Source: an uncultured Bacteroidales bacterium (GTDB lineage: Bacteria > Bacteroidota > Bacteroidia > Bacteroidales > FEN-979). From it: a stretch of DNA of 64,000 nt. A program made the position numbers and the translations under genes. This document shows, in pieces, positions 19,867-28,374 of the stretch (positions are counted from its first letter, which is position 1; every line of letters starts with the position of its first letter). The stretch lies in NCBI GenBank assembly GCA_903945175.1, contig CAJAUM010000051.1:62001-126000 (forward strand), in the 5' to 3' direction. The notes under the pieces are model-generated. The model did no database searches. It was not told the origin of the DNA and saw only the letters and a program-made list of their open reading frames with translations.

Positions 19867-22800
19867 TCAGGGAAGGTCAGGTCTGATTTTTCTATAAGGA
19901 ATATCTCCTCCAACTATTTTCTGCCATTCTTCCAGGGTCATATTCCGCTTTAATCCTTTTTTTAGATTTTCAGCCATCATGGAATTTTCAGTTGAAACAA
20001 TCCGGATCGTTTTATCTGCACTGCAGGAAATCAATAGTTTATCATCGGGGGTGAAAACAATGTCATATACCCACAGGTCATGGTTTTCAATTGAAATGGG
20101 TTTTGCCTCCAATGAAGGGAATCCTGCCAGCGTCATGGTACGATCGTAGCTTGACGAAGCAAGTTCACCTCCATCCTGACTGAATGTCAATGCAGTCACC
20201 CCTGATGCATGACGGCCAAGGATTTCCAAAGGCTTCGCTGCCCGGTCCACCATACTCCATACCTTAATCGTTCCGTTGGATAATCCTGCGGCCAGCGACT
20301 TTCCATCTTTGCTGAAGGTTATGGAAAGGATGGCATTTCCTTTATTGAGCAAGGTGAACGGGAGGGAGGGCGCTCCATTTATGGCGATTGTTTTTACCGC
20401 TCCGCCTCCTGTGCCATAAGCGAGCCAGGCGCCATCAGGGCTGAATGAAGCGCAGGTAATTTTTCCTGCAACAGAGTCGATCAACGATTTGGTAAACAGG
20501 GAATTATTATAATTCCACAGAAAGAGTTTCCCATCGGAACCGGCAGAGGCAAAGATATTTTTTGCAGGGTGCATTGCGAGTTCATTCACCACCGACGAAT
20601 GTGCCCTGATTATTTGTGGCTGTTCTTTCAGTGAACTGCGTTTCCAGATGATCAGATTTCCAGTCACAGAACCTGCAATCAGCCAGTGCTCATCAAATGT
20701 CAACCCAACTGTGCGTAAGGCATCCTGTCCGGGTTTAGGGAGGTCAAGCAGGATGGGGGGTAAATCAATGTTGTCGAGTTTCCACATCAGCAGTTGGGCG
20801 TCATCGCCACATGAAAACAAGGTTTTCCCATCCTTTGACAAGACCATGGAGCGCACACCATCCTCATGGCCGCGGAGAATTTTCTGATTGTTCGAAATAG
20901 TGGACAATGCGGTATAAATTCCGGGGTCATTTTTCAAACCACCGTTTTCGTCATTGATCTGGTATGACGAAACAGCAAGCAAGCCTGGCAAGTCATCCTT
21001 TACGGTGTTAAATAACTGACTTGCCTGGATGGCCATGGACCGGGATACAGCCAACAGCCTTAGCCGTTGGGTGTTTTTTTCTGATTCTTCTGCTTTTATC
21101 CTTTCCTGATCAGCAATTATTTTTTGTGAAATGGCCTCCTTACGTTGCATCTGAGCTTCATCTCTGGCAACCAGGGCTTCCTGTTTCGATACATCGGCCT
21201 TCTTTTTCTGTTGAACAGCAACTACGGTTTGTTCTTGGGCGATGACCTGCTGTTTGACAGCATATTGCCTTTGCTGTTCTGTTATCATCTCTTGTTGCTC
21301 GGCGATTTGCTGTTGTTGTTCCGATATTTTCTTCTGGAGAATGGCCTCTTTGCGTTGTTCCTCCATCCCCTTTCGTTCAAACACAGCCAGCTTCTCCTTT
21401 TCAAGCGCCTCTTTCCGGCTTGCTTCAGCTTTAAACCTCAGATTCAGTGATATAAGCAGAAAAAGGATAGATATTACGGAGGCGATTCCGAGGATCAAAG
21501 CGGAGGTCTTGGCCCGCTTGAGATTTCTTTTTTGCTGGTCCTCTTTTTTTGAAAGTTCCAGCTCATGTTGTTTTTTACTGTATTGCAAAAAGGTGATGGC
21601 CCTGTCAAAAGCTGGATCATACCGCATGGCCCAGGTGGCATTTGGCTTGGTCTGATCCTTCCATTGCAATGCAAGCTGGAGTTCCGGATTGATCCACAAT
21701 CCTGTTTTTCCCTCCTGGTAAAGCTCTGCAGATTTTGAAAGTCTCAGGTACAGTTGGGCGGACTGGCTCTCTTCATCAACCCAATTCTTCAACCTGCTCC
21801 AAACCCGCATGATGCTTTCATGCGAGATGTCGATGGTGGAGTCTGAATTGAGCTCCACATTTGCTGAAGGCATAAGAAATGCACAACCTGGTTTTCTAAA
21901 GTTGTCAATAACCCTGATGATCTCCTCGGGTCGTGCCTCGGCCAAGGTGACAATTTCGCTCAGCTGCGTCGGACGGCGGGTTCCGCGGCTTTCCCTGTTA
22001 ATTTCTGTGAGGGCCTTAAATAATTTTTCAGCAACGTATTTACTTTTGAAATCCCCGAGTTCAGCAAAAATTTCTTCAAGGTGAAACGAAAGCGCCTCCT
22101 TCATGGTACCTATCGCCGTGTAATGTTCCAGTCCGATGGGCTGACTGCCTATACGGCTCAACGTCCAATAATCCCACGTGCGCATCATCGCATGCTGGAG
22201 GATGGGTAACTGGTCAGGATCGTCGCCAACATCTTTTAAAAGTTGGTCAACCAGTTCATCGGATATTTTGCAGCCCTTTCTTTCTACAGGTCCGGTGATG
22301 GCCAGCCTGCGTTCTTCATTGTTCATCCGGGGAACAAGGTAGTATCCTTTGTTGATGGTCTCCGTGAGCCCCCTGAATTCGGTGCATTCATCCAGAAAAT
22401 CGGTGCGCATCGAAAGTACAATATAAACAGGAATTTCGGGGTGACTGACCGCTGTAAGAATCAGGTCGACAAAGGCAGAAGTTTCGATGATGGTGCGAAA
22501 GGAGGTCCTGCTGTTTCGAAACCGGAATAACTCTTCAAACTGGTCAATGATGATCAGCCTTGACTGTTCGGCGGGATTGTCGATGGTGGTTAAAAAGTTT
22601 GCCAGTCCCTCTTTTCCTGAGCGGAGCTGAGCGGTAATATCTTCTGTGTTGAAATGGGCATTTGCGAGGGAATTGGCAAGGTTGCCAATGGGATCATCCG
22701 AAGGGCGAAAAATATTCACCTTCCATTTTGTCGAAAAATGTTCCGTTTTATTTTTGAGCAAGGCAGGAATCACGCCGGCTTTGATGAGGGAAGATTTTCC

Positions 22801-22959
22801 GCATCCCGATGATCCGACGATGGCCAGAAACCGTGTTTGAAATAATTTTTCAATCAGTTCCCTGACCTGAAGTTCCCTGCCGAAAAACAGATCATCTTCA
22901 GAAATTTCGTAACTTCGGATCCCGGGAAATGGGTTGTCGTGAAGCAGAGGGGTTGCCAT
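19867..22959 (-). CDS. nSTAND1-type NTPase with coiled coil and seven-bladed WD40 domain
   Basis: Signal-transducing NTPase of 1030 residues. Residues 10-30 carry the typical nSTAND1 entry (NPFPGIRSYEISEDDLFFGR), Walker A GSSGCGKSS is at 49-57 and Walker B LIIIDQFEE at 135-143. A winged-helix-like segment follows to about 400. One membrane helix lies near 485-508. A Gln/Lys/Glu-rich coiled coil with an obvious seven-residue rhythm (IAEQQEM, ITEQQRQ) spans about 520-650. I count seven WD40 units from about 695 to 1005, a complete propeller. No effector nuclease or TIR domain is fused. It heads the minus arm of the divergent locus. Confidence 0.92.
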   Translation of the reverse strand: MATPLLHDNPFPGIRSYEISEDDLFFGRELQVRELIEKLFQTRFLAIVGSSGCGKSSLIKAGVIPALLKNKTEHFSTKWKVNIFRPSDDPIGNLANSLANAHFNTEDITAQLRSGKEGLANFLTTIDNPAEQSRLIIIDQFEELFRFRNSRTSFRTIIETSAFVDLILTAVSHPEIPVYIVLSMRTDFLDECTEFRGLTETINKGYYLVPRMNNEERRLAITGPVERKGCKISDELVDQLLKDVGDDPDQLPILQHAMMRTWDYWTLSRIGSQPIGLEHYTAIGTMKEALSFHLEEIFAELGDFKSKYVAEKLFKALTEINRESRGTRRPTQLSEIVTLAEARPEEIIRVIDNFRKPGCAFLMPSANVELNSDSTIDISHESIMRVWSRLKNWVDEESQSAQLYLRLSKSAELYQEGKTGLWINPELQLALQWKDQTKPNATWAMRYDPAFDRAITFLQYSKKQHELELSKKEDQQKRNLKRAKTSALILGIASVISILFLLISLNLRFKAEASRKEALEKEKLAVFERKGMEEQRKEAILQKKISEQQQQIAEQQEMITEQQRQYAVKQQVIAQEQTVVAVQQKKKADVSKQEALVARDEAQMQRKEAISQKIIADQERIKAEESEKNTQRLRLLAVSRSMAIQASQLFNTVKDDLPGLLAVSSYQINDENGGLKNDPGIYTALSTISNNQKILRGHEDGVRSMVLSKDGKTLFSCGDDAQLLMWKLDNIDLPPILLDLPKPGQDALRTVGLTFDEHWLIAGSVTGNLIIWKRSSLKEQPQIIRAHSSVVNELAMHPAKNIFASAGSDGKLFLWNYNNSLFTKSLIDSVAGKITCASFSPDGAWLAYGTGGGAVKTIAINGAPSLPFTLLNKGNAILSITFSKDGKSLAAGLSNGTIKVWSMVDRAAKPLEILGRHASGVTALTFSQDGGELASSSYDRTMTLAGFPSLEAKPISIENHDLWVYDIVFTPDDKLLISCSADKTIRIVSTENSMMAENLKKGLKRNMTLEEWQKIVGGDIPYRKIRPDLP

Positions 22960-22981
22960 GGGTCGTTGAAAAAAATGAAAA

Positions 22982-22989
22982 CAAATTTA
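22982..22989 (-). promoter_or_regulatory. Candidate -7 element for the minus-strand signalling run
   Basis: TAAATTTG on the minus strand matches the Bacteroidota -7 consensus TAnnTTTG and lies 23-30 bases upstream of the NTPase start codon. No clear TTG is found at the -33 distance; that place is taken by the CGTGGAAAAA repeat. Confidence 0.4.
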
Positions 22990-22996
22990 TGATAAT

Positions 22997-23017
22997 CGTG
23001 GAAAAAACGTGGAAAAA
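22997..23017. repeat. Tandem CGTGGAAAAA(A) repeat in divergent promoter region
   Basis: Two head-to-tail copies, CGTGGAAAAAA and CGTGGAAAAA, lie in the 123-base gap between the two divergent arms of the signalling locus. They occupy the -33 region of the candidate minus-strand promoter, so they could be a direct-repeat operator. This is a positional inference only. Confidence 0.5.
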
Positions 23018-23082
23018 CTTTTTAAAAAATAACCGGAATGACCTGAAAATCTTCTAATTTTACCACATTATAAACCGGTGCT

Positions 23083-23949
23083 ATGGATGAATTGAAACAA
23101 GATTCAGGTAATTCTTCCGAGATTGGGAAACTTCAGGATCAGCTCAGGGAGGTCCGGAAGCAACTATTGGAATGCGAAAAAATGGCAACCCTGGGGCAGC
23201 TTACCGCCGGAATAGCGCATGAAATAAAAAATCCACTGAATTTTATTAAGAATTTTTCAGAGCTTACGCTGGATCTGGTCAAGGAGTTCAGTGAAGAAAT
23301 AGGAATACTGTCCAATTCAATGGATCCTAAGATTGCAGAAAATCTGAATGCGATCCTCACCGACATGAGTAGCAACATTCTGAAAATCAGTGAACATGGG
23401 AAACGTGCCGAAAGCATCATTCGCGGAATGCTGCTTTATGCGCATGGCAAAGAGGGCGAGCGTGTCCCATCCGACATCAACAGCATGTTATCGGAATATG
23501 TTACCTTGGCTTATCACGGTCTGAGGGCATCAGATAATACGTTCAATATCAAAATAGAACAGGAGCATGATCCTTCCATCGGACTGGTCGAAATCGTACC
23601 CCAGGATATCGGACGCGTATTTTTAAACCTGATAAACAATGCCTGTTATTCTACACACCAGAAGAAGAAAGCAAAACCCGATAACTATACCCCATTGCTC
23701 AAGACCACGACCAAAGAGGTGGGTGAACAGATTGAAATCAGGATTTATGATAACGGTGGAGGTATTTCTCCTTCAATCACGGAAAAAATTTTTAATCCAT
23801 ACTTTACAACAAAACCTGCAGGATCCGGAACAGGTCTGGGGTTATCAATCAGCTATGATATCATCGTGAAACAACATCATGGTGAACTGAAGGTAGAAAC
23901 TCTGGAAGGCGAATATGCTGAATTTATAATCAGAATACCAAAACACTAA
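23083..23949 (+). CDS. Soluble sensor histidine kinase
   Basis: 288 residues with no signal peptide or membrane helix. A short coiled coil (residues 12-35) leads straight into HisKA with phospho-acceptor His46 ([10 protein letters not shown]), then HATPase boxes: N-box with NNACYS, G1 DNGGGI, F-box NPYFTTKP and G2 GSGTGLGLS. With no sensory domain it must take its input from a partner, perhaps the NTPase or the STAS protein. It is 5 bases upstream of the receiver-phosphatase gene, the obvious phosphotransfer partner. Its core is strikingly like that of the propeller kinase at 9659 (shared EHGKRAE and YVxLAYHG), so the two may feed the same receiver. Confidence 0.94.
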   Translation: MDELKQDSGNSSEIGKLQDQLREVRKQLLECEKMATLGQLTAGIAHEIKNPLNFIKNFSELTLDLVKEFSEEIGILSNSMDPKIAENLNAILTDMSSNILKISEHGKRAESIIRGMLLYAHGKEGERVPSDINSMLSEYVTLAYHGLRASDNTFNIKIEQEHDPSIGLVEIVPQDIGRVFLNLINNACYSTHQKKKAKPDNYTPLLKTTTKEVGEQIEIRIYDNGGGISPSITEKIFNPYFTTKPAGSGTGLGLSISYDIIVKQHHGELKVETLEGEYAEFIIRIPKH

Positions 23950-23954
23950 ATTGT

Positions 23955-25139
23955 ATGAGTAGCAATCAACAAATAAGTATTAAAACGCTCGTGGTTGATG
24001 ATGAAATTGACCTTGAACCCCTGGTACGGCAGAAATTCCGTCGTCAAATCAGGGATGGCATCTATGATTTTATCTTTGCCCATAACGGCCTTGAAGCGCT
24101 GGCAAAATTGATTGAATTCCCGGAAATAGGGATCATCCTTTCCGATATTAATATGCCTGAAATGGATGGGTTGACGCTCCTCTCCAAGTTAAAGGAATTA
24201 AAAAATCCCGGTTTGAAAACAGTGATCGTTTCAGCATACGGGGATATGGAGAACATACGCACAGCCATGAACAGGGGGGCTTTTGATTTTGTGACCAAAC
24301 CGGTCAATTTTGAGGATCTTGAGATCACGATCAATAAAACCATGGAAGAGATCCTGCTGATCAGGCAGTCGCAGGAGGAGCATGACCAGCTGATATCAAT
24401 CAGGCAGGATTTAAATACGGCCCGCGAAATACAACAAGCCATTCTTCCGAAAACGTTCCCACCCTTCCCCGGCCGTACCGATTTCACAATATATGCCTCG
24501 ATGGTGGCCGCTAAAGAGGTTGGTGGCGACTTCTACGATTTTTTTATGATCGATGCCGACCGGCTTGGTTTTGTAATCGGCGACGTCTCCGGCAAAGGGG
24601 TCCCGGCGGCTATTTTCATGGCAGTGAGCAGAACCCTTATTCGTGCAACCGGTCTGAAAGGACTCCCGACGGATGAATGCATGAACTATGTGAATAACCT
24701 GCTTTGCAATGAAAGTGTCTCCTGCATGTTTGTGACCGTCTTCTACGGCATACTTAACACGGCAACAGGAGAGATTGAATATGTGAATGGTGGTCACAAT
24801 CCGCCCTATATCATGTCAACCACCGGAATTCGTAAAGTTGAAATGACCGGCGGTCCGATCCTCGGCTGCATGGAAGATTTTAATTATAAATCGAAGAAAA
24901 TACAACTTTTACCAGGAGAGCGTCTGTTCCTGTATACAGATGGCGTAACAGAGGCATTCAATTCCCTTGACCAGTGTTATGGAGATGACCGTCTTGAAGA
25001 CTTTCTGCGATCACACCTGGCCTCTTCGATCGAAGATGTGGTGAGGGAGTCGATGCAGGATGTAAATACATTTTCGACAGGGATGGCGCAATCTGATGAC
25101 ATTACTTACCTTGCTGTTTCATTCAACGGGCGCCCATGA
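23955..25139 (+). CDS. Response regulator with PP2C (SpoIIE/RsbU-like) phosphatase output
   Basis: 394 residues. The N-terminal receiver has Asp15, Asp16, phospho-acceptor Asp64 and Lys115 (VTKP). A coiled linker follows (about 125-165), then a PPM/SpoIIE-type phosphatase (about 170-390) with metal-binding EVGGDFYD and GDVSGKGVPAA motifs and the late DD pair (SDDITYLAV). Such proteins dephosphorylate a STAS anti-sigma-factor antagonist when the receiver is phosphorylated. The STAS gene follows 23 bases downstream, so substrate and enzyme are neighbours. No RsbW-type kinase is seen in the locus, so the opposing kinase must be elsewhere or be one of the histidine-kinase-like proteins here. Confidence 0.95.
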   Translation: MSSNQQISIKTLVVDDEIDLEPLVRQKFRRQIRDGIYDFIFAHNGLEALAKLIEFPEIGIILSDINMPEMDGLTLLSKLKELKNPGLKTVIVSAYGDMENIRTAMNRGAFDFVTKPVNFEDLEITINKTMEEILLIRQSQEEHDQLISIRQDLNTAREIQQAILPKTFPPFPGRTDFTIYASMVAAKEVGGDFYDFFMIDADRLGFVIGDVSGKGVPAAIFMAVSRTLIRATGLKGLPTDECMNYVNNLLCNESVSCMFVTVFYGILNTATGEIEYVNGGHNPPYIMSTTGIRKVEMTGGPILGCMEDFNYKSKKIQLLPGERLFLYTDGVTEAFNSLDQCYGDDRLEDFLRSHLASSIEDVVRESMQDVNTFSTGMAQSDDITYLAVSFNGRP

Positions 25140-25162
25140 TTTTCATTTCCTGCTGTTGAATT

Positions 25163-26374
25163 ATGGAAATCGTCAGTAAAAAATGGAATGATTTTGACGT
25201 TCTGGAATTACAGGGACGCATTGACGGTTTAACATCAGCCGGGCTGAAGCGCTCAATAGACCAGGCTGCTGTTGATGGACGGCGCAACCTGGTTCTTGAT
25301 TTCACCCATGTTTCCTATATGAGCAGCGCTGGACTTCGAATTATCCTCCAGAGCCACAAAACCCTGAAACAGATTGGAGGAAAGCTGGCGCTGGTTTCAG
25401 TCCCCTTGGCTGTTATGGATGTTTTTACCATCAGCGGCATGGCAAATTTCCTTGAAATTCACGATGAGTTGAAGGCCTTGCCTGAAACAAAACAACCCGG
25501 AGTCGATTGTACTGAAATCAAAGAAATGATGATTGATGGGATCAGTTTTGTATGGCGGGCCGGATCATCTTCGATCGGAAAATGCTTTACCTTCGGATCA
25601 GAGGATAAATTGCTGAGTTCCTCCTTTGGCCCGACAGATTCCATTGTTTTTAAACCGGCTGACATTACGTATGGATTGGGTCTTGCGGCCCTGGGAGATG
25701 ATTACTCCGATTATAAATCTTTATTCGGTGAGGCTGTGGTGATAGGGCATCATTTTTTCTCCTATCCGGCTGTTTTGAAACCAGAGGTAGACTATTCCTA
25801 TTTTTCACCGGAATCGCAGCATTCCCTGAATTTTTTATATGGCTTGGGGATCAATGGCGCATTCGCCCGGATACTCCGTTTTGATGTGAGCAGCCATCCA
25901 CGCAGTTTGGATATGCTTCTCAAAGCTGCCGGCGAGGTTGCCGAGACCGATACATTTGGTGTCGTGATACTGGGTATGAGCGGTGGAATTTATGGCATGC
26001 ACCTGAAAAAATCACCGATCCTTGAGCATCAACCTGAAAACGGCAATATTTTTGATGCCAGCCATTTCCCTCACTGGATGAATTTTTCAATAGAATCGGA
26101 GGATATCAATAAAACCATCGTCGCTTGTGGCATTGTCGTGAAAAATCCTGTATTGCAGCATCCCGCATCGAAATGGATCTTGCCAGAAAATGGAGGCATG
26201 CATCTCCATGCCGCTGTGTTCGAAAATGGCTTGTGGAGCAACAGCATCATGGAGTTCGAACTTGAACTGCATCGGATTATGATGGAGTTTGAACCACAGA
26301 AAGTCATTCATCTGTTACCGGAAACAAAGTTGAAAAGCGGTTTTATCGCTGTCATAAACCTGGAGAAGAACTGA
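25163..26374 (+). CDS. STAS-domain protein fused to a large unknown domain
   Basis: 403 residues. Residues 1-105 are a STAS domain of the SpoIIAA/RsbV class; Ser55 in YMSSAGLRII aligns with the phosphorylated Ser58 of SpoIIAA. Classical RsbV proteins stop there. Here about 290 further residues follow (about 113-403), with mixed alpha/beta character, no membrane helix, Gly-rich segments (GLGINGAFARI, VVILGMSGGIYGMHL) and many histidines. I do not recognise this domain. The stop TGA overlaps the start codon of the ABC permease fusion (ATG at 26374) by one base, tying the signalling genes to the transporter translationally. Confidence 0.88.
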   Translation: MEIVSKKWNDFDVLELQGRIDGLTSAGLKRSIDQAAVDGRRNLVLDFTHVSYMSSAGLRIILQSHKTLKQIGGKLALVSVPLAVMDVFTISGMANFLEIHDELKALPETKQPGVDCTEIKEMMIDGISFVWRAGSSSIGKCFTFGSEDKLLSSSFGPTDSIVFKPADITYGLGLAALGDDYSDYKSLFGEAVVIGHHFFSYPAVLKPEVDYSYFSPESQHSLNFLYGLGINGAFARILRFDVSSHPRSLDMLLKAAGEVAETDTFGVVILGMSGGIYGMHLKKSPILEHQPENGNIFDASHFPHWMNFSIESEDINKTIVACGIVVKNPVLQHPASKWILPENGGMHLHAAVFENGLWSNSIMEFELELHRIMMEFEPQKVIHLLPETKLKSGFIAVINLEKN

Positions 26375-28320
26375 TGGACCTGTGGATCGGCGCCGTAAAC
26401 CTTGGTATTCTTTACGCCTTCATGGCCATCGGCACCTTCATAACCTATAAACTGTATTCATTCCCTGATATCACCATCGATGGAACCTTTACAACAGGCG
26501 CCGCTGTGGCCTCTATCCTTATTGTAGATGGGTGGAATCCGATCCTGGTTCTACCGGTGGCGTTCCTGGTAGGCTCCATGGCAGGCTTTATCACAGGATT
26601 TATACACACCCGGTTTAAAATTGAAGGTTTGCTTGCCGGAATTTTGGTGATGACCGGCCTCTATTCAGTGAACCTTCACATCATGGGGAAATCAAACATC
26701 CCATTGCTGAACAGCCATACCTTTGTCTCCATCCTCACCGAAATGAACCCGGGTTTAAACGCTGAACTGTGGCACTGCATCTTTCTTTGTTTGGTGGTTC
26801 TGCTCTTCTGGATGCTGACCTCCCTGTTTCTGAAAACTGATGTGGGTCTCACCATGCGCGCCACCGGAAACAATCCGGCAATGGTTTCTGCACAGGGCGT
26901 TTCAGTGAACCGTATGAAAATATTCGGCATATCCATGGCCAATGGTTTTGTGGGATTATCGGGGGCGCTGATTGCACAATACCAGGGATTTGCAGATATA
27001 GGCATGGGGATCGGTTCGATTATTTTCAGCCTTGCAGCGGTCATCATCGGCGAGGCCATTCTTCGTCATCGCTCCATGTTTGTTAAAGTACTTGGCGTTA
27101 TTCTGGGATCCATCATCTTCAGGCTGGCTGTGGCCATGGCGCTTCATTTCGGGATGAATCCGAACGATCTGAAACTCATTACGGCCTTTTTTGTGCTGGT
27201 AACGCTCATCGCTTCGGGGGTCCTGGGATCAGGCTCCACAGGATGGCTGAAGTATGTCCAGAACCAATACAGCAGTAACCGCAAGGCTTTCCTGATTGTA
27301 TTCATGTTGGCGCTGCTTCTTATGGCAGGATACCTGATGCTGAAACCAGTCATTCTTAAAAAAGATTCCGGGAAAATGGTGAAAATCGGCCTGATCATGG
27401 CCAATAACAGCGATATTGTGACGCAAACACGCGATGGCATTCTGTCTGAACTAACCAAGCTGGGATATGTCAATGGAAAAAATTGTGTCATTCTCGAAAA
27501 AAATGCGGAAGGTGACATTCCAACGAACCACACAATCATTGGATATTATCTGAATAAACAAGTCGACATTTATGTGCCAATTTCAACTGCATCCACACAA
27601 GCAGCACTGAACAAAATCAAAGACAAACCGATCGTTTTTGCCACAGTCGCCAATCCATTCATGATTGGTGCAGGAACATCGCCCGTCAATCATCCCCCCA
27701 ATATAACAGGGGTTTACGGCCCGTCGCCCATCGGAGACCTTTTGGCTGTTTTCAGGCAAATGTATCCCGGGAAGGTGCGTATTGGCACCATCTATAATCC
27801 TGCCTATCCAAATACAGTTTCTAACTTAAGAGACCTGAAGAAAGCATTGGAGAACGACAAGGAGATCACCCTCGAAGAGGTCACCATCTCCGGTACCAAT
27901 GATGTATATCATGCCGCGCTTGCATTGTCAAATAAAAAGATTTGTGCATTTGTCCTCATCAATGATCTCACCGTGTTCAATTCATTCGAATCGGTGGTAC
28001 GAATTTCAAAGAACAGCAAAATTCCGATTTTTTCCTGTGATGCTGAACGTTTGAAGGACGGGGCGCTGATCGTTTATGGATTTGAGTATTTTGTGAGTGG
28101 CATGCAGGCTGCCCATCTCATCGACCGGATCAACAAAGGAGAAAGTCCTGCTCAAATCCCGTTCGAGAAATATAAAATTGTAACCTACGGAGTGAATTAT
28201 GATGTGGCCAGGGAACTTGGAATTTCAATTCCGTTGTCCATCCAAGCCGCAGCCGATGCATCCGTGAAGAATGGAAAATTAACGAAACCCCCTTTTATTC
28301 TGCCCAAAGAGGGGTCTTAA
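26374..28320 (+). CDS. ABC transporter permease fused to its substrate-binding domain (TrpX/TrpY-like)
   Basis: 648 residues joining two proteins that are normally separate. Residues 1-290 are a branched-chain-type permease with eight or so helices (PDITIDGTFTTGAAVAS near 30 is typical of the TrpY-like group). A further helix at about 307-326 leads out to a binding protein of the ABC_sub_bind family (PF04392-like, about 335-640), starting KIGLIMANNSD. Unfused relatives in Gram-positive bacteria import tryptophan or tyrosine; related 'ABC-type uncharacterised' systems are common elsewhere. Tethering the binding domain to the permease suggests a dedicated sensor-transporter. It shares a base with the STAS gene upstream; the ATPase starts 54 bases downstream. 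Confidence 0.92.
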   Translation: MDLWIGAVNLGILYAFMAIGTFITYKLYSFPDITIDGTFTTGAAVASILIVDGWNPILVLPVAFLVGSMAGFITGFIHTRFKIEGLLAGILVMTGLYSVNLHIMGKSNIPLLNSHTFVSILTEMNPGLNAELWHCIFLCLVVLLFWMLTSLFLKTDVGLTMRATGNNPAMVSAQGVSVNRMKIFGISMANGFVGLSGALIAQYQGFADIGMGIGSIIFSLAAVIIGEAILRHRSMFVKVLGVILGSIIFRLAVAMALHFGMNPNDLKLITAFFVLVTLIASGVLGSGSTGWLKYVQNQYSSNRKAFLIVFMLALLLMAGYLMLKPVILKKDSGKMVKIGLIMANNSDIVTQTRDGILSELTKLGYVNGKNCVILEKNAEGDIPTNHTIIGYYLNKQVDIYVPISTASTQAALNKIKDKPIVFATVANPFMIGAGTSPVNHPPNITGVYGPSPIGDLLAVFRQMYPGKVRIGTIYNPAYPNTVSNLRDLKKALENDKEITLEEVTISGTNDVYHAALALSNKKICAFVLINDLTVFNSFESVVRISKNSKIPIFSCDAERLKDGALIVYGFEYFVSGMQAAHLIDRINKGESPAQIPFEKYKIVTYGVNYDVARELGISIPLSIQAAADASVKNGKLTKPPFILPKEGS

Positions 28321-28374
28321 AAACAGGAAAACAAGGGGAGCTGCAAAGAATGCAAAAATTGTAATCCACTGACC

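Noticed and set aside
19867-22959. nSTAND NTPase as an anti-phage defence (Avs-type) system
   Set aside because: No nuclease, TIR, protease or other effector is fused or adjacent, and no mobile-element genes are near. The neighbours are signalling and transport genes.
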